The position numbers and the translations under genes were made by a program. From Nematostella vectensis (taxonomy: Eukaryota > Cnidaria > Anthozoa > Actiniaria > Edwardsiidae), in the NCBI RefSeq assembly GCF_932526225.1, contig NC_064042.1, positions 13,653,040-13,713,039 of the forward strand: a stretch of 60,000 nt of DNA, written 5' to 3'. The notes under the pieces are model-generated. The model ran no database searches and was not told the DNA's origin. It saw nothing but the letters and a program-made list of their open reading frames with translations. Below are positions 52,050 to 60,000 of the stretch, piece by piece. Positions within the stretch are counted from its first letter, which is position 1. The number at the start of each line of letters is the position of its first letter.

Positions 52050-55000
52050 GTCATCAGTATCTTCGTCAGCAGCATCATCCTTTTCACATTCACCACCACC
52101 ATCACCATCACCAACATAATCATCATAATCACCTCTACCATCATCACACCATGTCATCTTTATCATCAGCGTCTCTATGACATCATCATCATTATCATCA
52201 ACATCACCAGAATCTTCCACCATCTACCACAATCATCGCCAACATTGTTATCATCATCACAACCACAGTCATTATAATCTCCATTATCATCCCCATCCAC
52301 GTCATAATAATTTGTATATTCTTATTTCTCTACGCTTTTTACGGAATATCTTTCTAAACACGGTTTCGCCGTCTTGTTTTTCAGTCGCCAAAAAGCGAGG
52401 TAAACTGATAAGTTTCCTGCGCTTGTTTCTCTCCTCCCGGCCGTCACGTGCCAGGCTCATGCAGAGCGGCATTCTCAAGTAAGTCAGCGGTAATTCGGTA
52501 AGCGCACGTGCCTCTAGCGGTCTCTCACTTTTTGATTGACCTGTTTTCAGGGAGCGTACGTTTGGCAGTGATCTGGGCGAGCATCTAGCTGTCACGTGCA
52601 GGCAAAGTAAGTGCTTCCACTCCTCTTGATCAGGAACTTTTGTGATGCGGGTCAAATTTATTTATCGGGGACTGGGCCCGAGCATGGCTTGGACCCAGGG
52701 CCGTGGGAGAATGACCCCCAGTAATATTCCTACTCTTGCTTTTTTAATATTCATTGCTTCCCTCGAGTTTGATTATATGTATTTTCGCTTCAGTCCCTCT
52801 AGTTCTGGAGAAGTGCGCCGCAGTAATTGAAGAGCACGGCATCGTCGATGGCATCTATCGCTTATCCGGCTCAAGCTCAATCATACAGAAATTAAGGTAT
52901 CAACGATAACGCGCAAAAGCTCAGTTTTATCTCCAAAAGAACCGTATAACAACAAAAGCTGCCTGCTTCGAAATAGACGTCACCTATGTATGTAATCCCA
53001 ATTTTTTTTGCCCTAGTCTACGTGTTCGACCACGGCAAAAACCTTTACGAGATTAGTGCAGACTAATTTATTTTGACCCTCCCTCCCACATAAACAAGAA
53101 CCTCTTTTTTGCGCTCGCGGGGGTCGACAGTTATTATGACGAATGACAAATTCAGTGTGTTTGTCACGTTTTTTTTCTTTTTCATTACGCTCTAAATAAC
53201 GGATCACTATGCTTTGTGCGTTTTCATATCACTTACTCCCGTTAGATCTGTAATAGCATAGAGCGTTGCCTCTCATTAGATATTTAACAGGTGGGGTTTT
53301 ATATTCCCTAACTCCATGAGGTTCTTCGGCAGGTTTCTGTTCGACGGTGATGAGCCGCCTGAGCTGGACGACGAATACTATCTCCGAGACGTGCACTGCA
53401 TTAGCTCTTTGCTCAAGATGTACTTCAGGTACGTCGTTAAAACGCGAAACAATATAAAGGCTTTCATCTATCGCTGTTTAGAGCTTCCGATGGCATTATA
53501 AATGTTTTTGTGAATGTTAACATCTTCCCAACAGCTTTCATCTATCACCGCTCAGAGCTTTTGATCGCGTTATAAAGCTTTTTGTGGATGTTTTAACATC
53601 TTCCTAACAGCTTTCATCTATCGCTGTTCAGAGCTTTCTATGACATTATAAAGGTAGTTGTGTGACATGACGGAAAAACCCTGAACATGCGCACTTCGAA
53701 GAAATGGAGAAAGAAGATACAAGTTCTTACAATGGCCATCAGTTCCTTGTATTTTGGACTGATTTTCCTTTTTCAAAACACAAAAATCGTGAGGCTGAAA
53801 TGCACATACCCAGATTTTGGCCTTTAGAGATAATTTTTTCCTTTATCATCCTTGCGTTATGTATGTGCTCAGAGACGAAAAGCTCAAATTTCAATCATGT
53901 CACTTTAAAAAAAGTCGCATCAATTTAAAAAAAAGTCGCATTTGATATTCTGTTTGATATTACTCACTAAGTACTTAGGGGAATTTTCCGCCTTATTTGA
54001 TGTGAAGTGAGCTCATTGGAAATTTCAAGTCATGTTTTTCCATCATGTCTTGTTGTGTATGTTAACATCTTCCCATAAGTCGTGGCTCTACGATCATCTT
54101 TGTCTTCGCCGTCCTGTGAACCTGGCTTTAAAATCATGATTATGCCTACGTCGGCGTGTGAACCAGTTCTTAGACCACTACCTGTAACATGCAGACATTT
54201 GATTGCAGGGAGCTGCCCAACCCGCTGCTGACGTACTCATTGTACGACAAATTTGTTGTAAGTAGAACCGGGAGACATTGTACTCGACACAATAAGAACT
54301 TGATGATTTCTCGATATCGGGAAGTGTCTTTGAGGGTCCATTTGGTCATTCTAGCAAAACACTTAGTGTAAGAAACCTTTCAATATCTGCTGGTTGGGAG
54401 AAGCTGATATGACATTGACGATTGAATCTGGTAAAAGGAGTTTTTTTAATGTTTATTTTGAGATGTCTTTGCATAATTTGATTTCTAGAATAAGGTAAGA
54501 AATGTTTGGCTTACTAGGGTTTTTCGTGACTGATAGCGTCACCAGTGTGACATGAAATATTGCGTGACCGATAATTTGTAGCATATTTTGGAGCCATTCG
54601 TGTGCGAGAATCTATTACAGATATTCGTTAGATATCTTGCTCATTTTACTGATTTATGATATTACAGTGCGTGACCATCTGTGTTGGGTTGCGTGACCTT
54701 TTATTCGCGTGACTGATGTGCCTTCTTGCCACTTAGAGTGCCATCCAGATAACGGACGAGAAGGAGCGCAAGGTAGCCATCCATCACGTCGTCCAGCAGC
54801 TCCCCCCTCCTCATTACCGCACCCTGGAATACCTACTGCAGCACCTGGCAGAAGTCGCCTCACATGCGGGCCAGACAGCCATGCACGCCAAGAATCTGGC
54901 CATCGTGTGGGCGCCCAACTTGCTGAAGCCACGAAGCCAGGTTCGTATTACTATAATCTATGTAAAGTGGTCGACTTCCTCCTCCTTTAGTCCTCCCTTT

Positions 55001-57066
55001 CTATTGGATTGGGCAAACTTGATTAAATGGGCTGTGAAATCTGCTGTTGTTTGCCATTGTCGTGGTTGTTGTTGCTGTTGTTTTTCTCCTTGTTGTTGTT
55101 ACGTTTGTCGTCGACGTTGTCGATGTTATTACTCATGGTGTTGTTGATGTCGTCGTTGTCAATGTTGTTGCTCCTTTTTTTGCTATTTTGCTATAATTGT
55201 TGTAAATGTTGTTATAACTGCCGTTGTTATTGCTGCCGTAATTACTGCCGTTGTTATTGCTTGTCGTTGTTGTTGTATATCGATGCTTCTGTTGTTGTTG
55301 TTGTTGTTGTCGTATTTGCCAGCGTGGTTGTCGTTGATGTTATTGTGGCAGGATTGCTGTTGCTATTGTTGTTGTTTACGCATCCTTTGTTGTATGTATA
55401 TTTCAGGAATATGGGAGCACAGCGTTGCTAGAGATCAATGTACAGGCGATCATAGTGGAATATCTGATTCGTAACGCTGCTGAACTCTTCGACCGGGACG
55501 CAGCCTCGATCGCGATTGTATCGAATCCGCAGTACAACACTTTACAAGAACGCGGCCCGCACCACAGAATCAACTCGGAACCAGGTAACAAGACCACAGG
55601 GAAACCAAAGAGTCTCGGCTAACACAGGGTGACCACATGGACCCTAGTTACTTAGAGTAACAACGACCACGAGGTAGTTTCTCAAACTCTAAACGGAGAC
55701 ACATATCAGTTCGAGTTAGCGGTCATTTCAAATTTATCGTGTTAACTGGAAATAAAGATATTATAGCTTGGAAGAATGTGATTTTGTTTTCGCATTATAC
55801 TATACCTGCGGACTAACATGTTCTCTTTCTTCTCTAACAGATCTGACTGCCGCGGGAGGACTAGGCCCGAGACTAGCCTCGATATCTGTGTCCCCAGGAC
55901 CCAAACTGATATCTCTAGAGGAGGCTAGGTCACGCACTGCGTCTGCACCAAACAGACCGCCCCGACCGGACCCCCCTAAAACACTGGACCTTAAGCCCAA
56001 AACAAGCGGCGAACCCTACCAAGCCCACCCCTCACGAGCAAGCCCAGCGACTACGCCCACGTGCGGGTCGGGTTCCCCTGGTACTGGGACCAGTAGCTCG
56101 AGCATTTCTAGTGGAACCGGGAAGAGCTTCAAGGCATTTTTCTCACGAAGTAAAAGCTTTAATACAGCGTCCTTCTCAAACAGTCAGGAGTCCAACTCAG
56201 GTTTCTACTACGTCAGCCAAGACATCGATCAACTCCCTAGCCCCTCCCCTGTTGATAAGTCCGCAGGGAGTCCGGTAAGCTACGCAGGGGAGTCCCATTC
56301 GTTCGAGGAGAGCCTGCGGCATGCGCACAGTGCTGAGGATCTGGCGGCAACTCCCCCTGCTTCGGATATAATCACTGTACCCCGGCATGCTTCCAGTATG
56401 AGGATTAAATCCATCATGGAGGGGGGAGCGCCTGTTAGGCCGCCCAGGAGGAGCAAGGCAGAGATATTGAGCATCTCATCCTCACTTGTGCACACCCCCC
56501 GGGATACAATGGATATAAAGCGAAGTTCCGGGAGCGTCGGGTCTCAACTCGGGCGGAACAGTTCAACTTCGGGGAGCTTTCGGGAGCGGACTCCAAGTGG
56601 AGGTGCTTTGATTCGGCGACATCCCGTGCTGACATCGTTTTCCAAAATGACATCGGAACAGACTGTTTACGTATCAAAGGTAGAATACGTCAAACCTTCA
56701 GCAGTCCCGCGGGATTCGGGACATAGTTCCCAGCGTCGGGCTTCAACCGGAACTCAACGGGACATTGATCGCCAAACTCGACGAAACAGCGAAACAAAGC
56801 CGACCGAACAGCGACCTCTTTCGGTTTACGATAATCGACCGGCCTCGGTTTACGACAATGAACCGACGATAAAAGCGCCGGAGGCGCCGCTTTATCGGTA
56901 CTCGTCGCCGGTCTTTACGACAAATTATCGACCTGATGCAATCCCCGAGGATGCGCGTCAGTCGTGTCCAGAAGGGACCCCACCCCTCCCCCGAGCGTAC
57001 AAACGTAGACCGCAGGACAAGTTCTCCGTCACAGGAGCGAGGCTGGCACAAAGCCACGCGGTATGA
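37269..57066 (+). CDS. RhoGAP of the ARHGAP32/33 type with PX, SH3 and RhoGAP domains, 18 exons
   Basis: Exons: 37269-37390, 39834-39933, 40380-40520, 42446-42511, 43356-43438, 46297-46378, 46902-46994, 47420-47542, 51641-51718, 51827-51926, 52385-52478, 52551-52606, 52794-52896, 53333-53428, 54209-54257, 54737-54940, 55407-55584, 55841-57066. All phases agree; about 997 residues. PX region about 120-232 (RAKSWILRRTLENFSALDKQ, CLFDRKFSRL, NCGPVLNWFE); SH3 about 253-312 (HVIKRYHAQAADEISLEVGD, WWRGKRGFEVGFFPSQCVEV); RhoGAP about 362-575 with GIYRLSG (catalytic arginine finger near residue 402), ELPNPLLTY, PPPHYRTLEYL and MHAKNLAIVWAPN. The tail is Ser/Pro-rich with RPPRPDPPK and tandem SVYDN motifs that could bind SH3 and SH2/PTB proteins. 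Family members speed GTP hydrolysis on Cdc42/Rho-type GTPases at membranes. The first exon is the least certain (in-frame TGA upstream at 37254; phase fits). A donor-like GTATGA overlaps the stop codon, so more 3' exons are possible. Confidence 0.93.
38505..38733. mobile_element. Foldback MITE with CTACACTAACAATTTTT ends
   Basis: Left arm CCATCTACACTAACAATTTT and right arm, reversed, AGCTCTACACTAACAATTTT, with further internal copies of ACACTAGCAA and AAAATTG in both directions. It lies in intron 1 of the RhoGAP gene. Confidence 0.75.
39206..39303. mobile_element. Short palindromic element, GCTTAGCAGCCG arms
   Basis: CGCGCGCCTTGGTTGCTTAG with CAGCCG on the left and CGGCTGCTAAGCAGATTACG with CGCGCC on the right form arms of about 30 bp around a loop of about 40 bp. 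No coding capacity; in intron 1 of the RhoGAP gene. Confidence 0.6.
40467..41205 (+). repeat. 56-bp tandem array made of a RhoGAP exon end plus its 5' splice site
   Basis: About 13 copies of the last 46 bases or so of exon 40380-40520 together with its donor (AAATATACAG followed by GTGAGTACAT). The first copy is the true exon end. Potential donors recur at about 40521, 40577, 40633, 40745, 40801, 40857, 40913, 40969 and 41025; those at about 40689, 41081, 41137 are mutated (GAGAGT, GAGAGT, ATGAGT), and the one at 41193 reads GTGAAT. 56 is not a multiple of three, and read-through reaches the TGA of the second GTGAGT. Confidence 0.97.
41683..41780. mobile_element. Palindromic element GCGCAACCTC / GAGGTTGC
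   Basis: TGCGCAACCTCTTCCCAAGG, TCTTCTGGGTAATTTTCAAT on the left and ATTGAAAATAACCCAGAACA, CCCTGGGGACGAGGTTGC on the right form a near-perfect hairpin about 95 bp long. In an intron of the RhoGAP gene. Confidence 0.75.
43108..43240. repeat. Degenerate tandem repeat GTTGCGTGACGCTGCGAG
   Basis: About six units of 19-21 bp around TGTGTGACGTTGTGAGGT, about 115 bp upstream of RhoGAP exon 43356-43438. Confidence 0.75.
43439..45559. other. RhoGAP intron, left part
   Basis: No exon fits the RhoGAP frame here. AT-rich with several T runs; nothing else is recognisable. Confidence 0.4.
45560..45849 (-). mobile_element. tRNA-Glu-derived SINE
   Basis: Minus strand begins with a tRNA-like head at 45849-45781: A box GGTGGCCTAGTGTTAGCG, anticodon region GGCCTCTCACCG (CTC, as in tRNA-Glu) and B box GGTTCGAATCC with a perfect T stem CCAGG/CCTGG. 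The acceptor stem does not pair, so it is not a tRNA gene. A body of about 220 bp follows (AAACCGGAGGTCCCGTCTCT and on). The 3' border is approximate. Confidence 0.75.
46625..46925 (+). repeat. 95-96-bp tandem array carrying the 3' splice site of a RhoGAP exon
   Basis: Three copies of a unit ending TTGCAG then GAGGTGCGCGATAT, with AG ends at 46710, 46806 and 46901; a partial copy lies at about 46625. The last copy is the acceptor of exon 46902-46994. Copies 1 and 2 are 96 bp apart and stay in frame; copies 2 and 3 are 95 bp apart. Confidence 0.92.
47543..51640. other. Large RhoGAP intron
   Basis: The intron splits the SH3 domain. Contents seen: a G-rich run at 48026-48061, AT-rich unique DNA, and no exon fitting the frame. 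A separate nested gene was not found. Confidence 0.5.
51932..52320. repeat. ATC/CAT trinucleotide microsatellite
   Basis: Long CAT runs (purest at about 51977-52048), degenerating to CAC/CAT mixtures up to about 52320. It starts within 6 bp of the 5' splice site at 51927 and fills most of a 458-bp intron. Poly-His or poly-Asp readings are artefacts. Confidence 0.95.
53004..53153 (+). repeat. Dispersed 150-bp repeat, copy 1
   Basis: Runs from TTTTTTTTGCCCTAGTCTAC through TTGCGCTCGCGGGGGTCGAC to ATGACGAATGACAAATTCA. A second copy in the same orientation lies at 58175-58327. It lies in a RhoGAP intron. Confidence 0.85.
53530..53660. repeat. Tandem repeat of CTTTCATCTATCGCTGTTCAGAG-type units
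   Basis: Copies of CTTTCATCTATCGCTG followed by TTCAGAGCTT begin near 53460, 53535 and 53611, 75-76 bp apart; the unit continues TTATAAAGCTTTTTGTG. The first starts just after the donor of exon 53333-53428. Confidence 0.8.
55045..55385. repeat. GTT/TGT trinucleotide-rich microsatellite
   Basis: Imperfect TTG repeats with CGT and TGC interruptions fill the intron before exon 55407-55584. Poly-Leu/Cys readings are artefacts. Confidence 0.9.
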
Positions 57067-58140
57067 CATCATTGGAGTCCCATGTTTACTTGTTTACTTA
57101 CTTTTCCTTCTTTATTTTCTGAGTGAAGATATTTTTTAATTTTCTTTGTTGTTTCGATGTAAAAAGGAATTGAAGCAAGCTGTCTAATTGATGCTCACAA
57201 TTTGCCAATACAGTCCAAAAACACTCTTAGTGATAAATTCTCTGCTAAGGGATACTGGTTGCAACACATTCATAGAATTGAAATCCAAGCATCGATCTTT
57301 AGGATGGTGACACAATAATACGCATGACTTCTTATCACGTTGGTTACCTAGTCCTGTATTTGAACTTTTCACGTCTCGTTCTAGAGACAGTAGAATTATA
57401 AGTTTGTTTATAGACAAACAAAGAAATATTTCACAAAATGAATGGAATAAATGTTAGTGAATGTTAATCAATTGTTAAACAATGTTACTGTGAGTTTTGT
57501 ATGGCTCTCGGGACATCAGTTCATTGGGGATACCGTAGTCATACTAGGTCTACTCTTGTATATTTTCCTATAGCCCGCCCAACTACTTTTAAGTATCCTT
57601 ACGAAAACACTCTAGTCCTCATCTAGTTTGCATCATTTTGAAATGCGTCCCCAAAAATTGTCCCAGCATGCTGTTCGCTTACCAACTCGACCCAATCCCC
57701 CGCGCAAAGTAAGAATATGGAATAATGACAACAACGCCCCCCACCCCCTCCCCCTTGCCCAAGTACCTGACTATACCCCTCTTTTCGATGTCACACTATT
57801 TGATGAAGCAATCTACATACCATATTTGCTGTAATAAGGGACTCAAACGAATAAGTGCCTCGCCTAAACGAGCTGCTCTTGATTAAAAGACTTCGATGAC
57901 GACTTCGATGACTGTGCAGTAGAAAGGGAAGTAACTGGTAAAGGTAACACGACAACCTGCCACAACATTTTATTATTAAAAAGCTTATTTGTTCAATCTT
58001 TTCACGTTGTCCAAATGCAATTTGTTATCTAGGTCGTCCCTGCGAGCGCAAAATCATCCCGTGTACCTGTGGCTGCGTAGATTTGGTAGGGCTAAAAAAG
58101 GTCCCTAACTAGTTTTTCACCGCCCGGAGATATGTGTGTA
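57067..58140. other. RhoGAP 3' flank and intergenic DNA
   Basis: AATAAA at 57446-57451, about 380 bp past the RhoGAP stop, is the likely poly(A) signal. No other gene is seen. Confidence 0.5.
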
Positions 58141-58174
58141 CATTTTTTTGCTCTGACTTTGATGTTAAGGGCAG

Positions 58175-58327
58175 TTTTTTTTTGCCCTAATCTACGTGTT
58201 CGGCCACGGCAAAAACCTTTCCGAGATTAGTGCAGACTAATTTATTTCGACCCTCCCTCCCACATAAATAAGAACCTCTTTTTTGCGCTCGCGGGGGACG
58301 ACGGTTATTATGACGAATGACAAATTT
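58175..58327 (+). repeat. Dispersed 150-bp repeat, copy 2
   Basis: Same sequence as 53004-53153, with scattered differences such as GTGTTCGGCC for GTGTTCGACC and AAATAAGAAC for AAACAAGAAC. No terminal inverted repeats are obvious. Confidence 0.85.
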
Positions 58328-58479
58328 ATTGGTGGCAAGGCTTTAAGGAAGAAAATCAGACGACTATTCTTCCAGATTCCTTCCTCCGCAATGGAAAACC
58401 GTGTGACCTTGAGGTTTGGGCTGGTGTAACTCCAACTATCTCCCCCCCCCCCCCCCCCCGACCATGGGGGGTTGAAAAT

Positions 58480-59060
58480 TCCATATGAAGAAAACGTTGT
58501 CGTTTTCGTCTTCTCAACTAACTAAAGATGGTCACAGTAACTATTTTTCTCTTCTGGTTACAAGTCATAAAGTTTACGAAGACCCTGGGGTACACTCATG
58601 CAGATTTTCCAAATAAGGAATATATTAGTTTCCTTACATGGAAGTGACCGCGTTTGCCAAAAACCACAATTTTGGGCTCAATTTTCTTGAAATGCGGGAG
58701 GAGGGGGTCATATCATACATCTAACCCCCTATCTCCAATTCTGACGACCCAAAAGTACGCTCCTACAGGAGGACCCTAATCATATCAGGAAAATTTAGCC
58801 AAAAATTGTCGTTTTTTTCCCCAGACGCGGTCACTTATATAAGGAAACTGATATATTCCTTATTTGGAAAACCTGCACGATTCTTGTCATTTTTAAAACT
58901 GCCGTACACAGCAGGTGCTTCGTAAACTTTATGAATTGTAATCAGAACAGAAAAACAGTGACTGTAACCATTTTTAGTAAATAGAGAAAGCCTCTGAAAA
59001 GAAACTAAAATTCCTCGGTACCAGACCCCTAAAACGACAACGGTTTCTTCATAAGTTCTC
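58480..59060. mobile_element. Large inverted-repeat (foldback) element
   Basis: Left arm starts ATATGAAGAAAACGTTGTCG and contains CATAAAGTTTACGAAG, TTTTCCAAATAAGGAATATA and GAAGTGACCGCGT. The right arm holds all of these in reverse order and orientation up to CGACAACGGTTTCTTCAT near 59053. Arms are 170-230 bp, with a middle of about 170 bp. No coding capacity. Confidence 0.85.
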
Positions 59061-59131
59061 CAGGCCCATTACCAATATGTCTGTTATTCGGTTAATATCT
59101 AATTTTGACATTTGACGATATGCCTCTGCAG

Positions 59132-59280
59132 GTTCCTATGGCAACTTCACCTTTACCATGGACCTTTTCTACTCGGGTCGGTACCAGAGAGCTCGCGGGC
59201 TCGCGGATTTCCCGGTTCCAGTGATGATTAATGAGCCCCTGTACATTCAGTACACGTCAAATCCACCACAGGGAACCTGA
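59132..59280 (+). CDS. Exon resembling part of a ZP (zona pellucida) domain
   Basis: After CCTCTGCAG the frame reads SYGNFTFTMDLFYSGRYQRA, then ADFPVPVMINEPLYIQYTSN, ending GT and TGA. The pattern (F.F.MDL, PVPVMINEPLYIQ) is that of the ZP domain, where a conserved strand follows a hydrophobic-PLY motif. Upstream exons were not found between 57.1 and 59.1 kb. Either the TGA ends a truncated gene, or a donor such as GTCAAA at 59255 leads to exons beyond the window. It needs one base from a previous exon, so it does not join the RhoGAP gene in phase. Confidence 0.45.
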
Positions 59281-59819
59281 GCGTGCTTGCCGGCTCGTCT
59301 CGCGCGACCCTGACAAAGGAACCTTACTCGTCGCTATTTTACACCATTATAAAAAAGGGTTAAGGAAACTCAGATTTGGGTCTGAGAGAGTTAATGGTTA
59401 ACTGACAGAAGTGGGTGACAGACTCGGGTATCTTGTTTTTCATAACTCTGGACGCGCTCAATGCATGAGTGAGGTGCGAGACTGTAAAGCTTGATTTTAT
59501 TTTTTTGCAAGCCTTCATGCCAGTCATGGCATGGCATGGCATGTCATGGATTCGCGGCTCTTACGATTCCGGGCTCTATTGATGACAAAAAGTAAATTCT
59601 TGATGAATAATATCTGTATGAGGTTAACAAAGGACGAAAAATAGCCTCAACTCATATATGCTTGTAGATACACAAAGAAGAAAATCACAGTCCTAACTAT
59701 AATGTTGGTTTACAAAGGTTGGCTATCATCTCCTTGCAGCAGGTGTACGAAGGACAAAATTCATAGTCTGAACTCATACATGCTAGTGGGTCTTAAGGGA
59801 GTGTTCATTAATTACACCG

Positions 59820-59930
59820 AGGGGGGGGGGGGGGAGGGAAGATTTTTACTCAACACACCTTAAAATTTCAGAGCCCCCTTTCATTGTAAACATTTTTTTC
59901 GGTGCCCCTCCCCCCCCCCCCCCCCCCTTA
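59820..59930. repeat. Poly(G) and poly(C) tracts in inverted arrangement
   Basis: A G run of about 14 bases near 59821 and a C run of about 17 near 59911, about 75 bp apart, with GAGCC/TTTTTC-rich flanks; probably part of another decayed inverted-repeat element that continues to the window end. Confidence 0.5.
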
Positions 59931-60000
59931 TAGAACCCCAAAATTTTCTTTTTCTTTCCCTTTGAAAAACTTTGTTTTCGGAGCCACCCCTTTTGGTAGT

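Noticed and set aside
51858-52223. Poly-His, poly-Asp or poly-Met proteins
   Set aside because: All are readings of a CAT/ATC microsatellite inside an intron.
54654-54932. Minus-strand frames over RhoGAP exon 54737-54940
   Set aside because: They are shadows of the strongly conserved plus-strand exon.
55027-55431. Leu/Val/Cys-rich frame
   Set aside because: It is a TTG microsatellite reading in the intron before a RhoGAP exon.
57628-57834. 68-codon open frame after the RhoGAP gene
   Set aside because: No family pattern, splice context or repeat origin supports it; it probably arises by chance.

Overview
This is eukaryotic, intron-rich, moderately AT-rich animal DNA. The genes are split into short exons with GT-AG borders, and the introns are filled with minisatellites, palindromic MITE-like elements and tRNA-derived SINE sequence. 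The gene families (calsequestrin-like, ARHGAP32/33-type RhoGAP with PX and SH3 domains, class A GPCR, ZP-like exon) are metazoan. The style of the repeats and of one retroelement relic suggests a cnidarian, perhaps a sea anemone; that is inference, not proof.

Layout. (1) Positions 1-10124, plus strand: the 3' eight exons of hydroxymethylbilane synthase (heme pathway). Its last intron, about 7.2 kb, holds a 60-bp minisatellite (2.7-4.76 kb), an antisense class A GPCR fragment cut off before TM6 (4.78-5.44 kb), and a 23-bp minisatellite of about 145 units (6.16-9.49 kb). (2) Positions 11851-29800, minus strand: a calsequestrin-like ER/SR protein rebuilt from 12 exons. Its introns carry a 52-bp array rich in CACGTG, a 49-bp array of about 176 units (16.5-25.16 kb), a 43-bp array and a 16-bp array. 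It converges tail to tail on the HMBS gene. (3) Positions 29.8-37.2 kb: gene-poor DNA with MITEs, a decayed retrotransposon ORF and a weak three-exon gene candidate. (4) Positions 37269-57066, plus strand: 18 exons joining in phase into a protein of about 997 residues with PX, SH3 and RhoGAP domains and a long Ser/Pro-rich tail, the ARHGAP32/33 type. (5) Position 57.1 kb to the end: 3' flank, a large inverted-repeat element, and one exon resembling part of a ZP domain.

The three main genes have unrelated jobs: heme synthesis, Ca2+ storage or ER luminal function, and Rho-family GTPase control. No operon-like logic links them. What unites the window is the density of minisatellites in introns. 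Two of the arrays in the RhoGAP gene are built from the exon border itself: about 13 copies of an exon end plus its 5' splice site, and three copies of a 3' splice site plus exon start. The 49-bp array also has a tiny sister array of about three units 2.3 kb away with the same left border, nested in another element. These are the most unusual observations here.

Exon borders were set by hand from splice motifs, phase and remembered family similarity; no alignment or transcript data were available.
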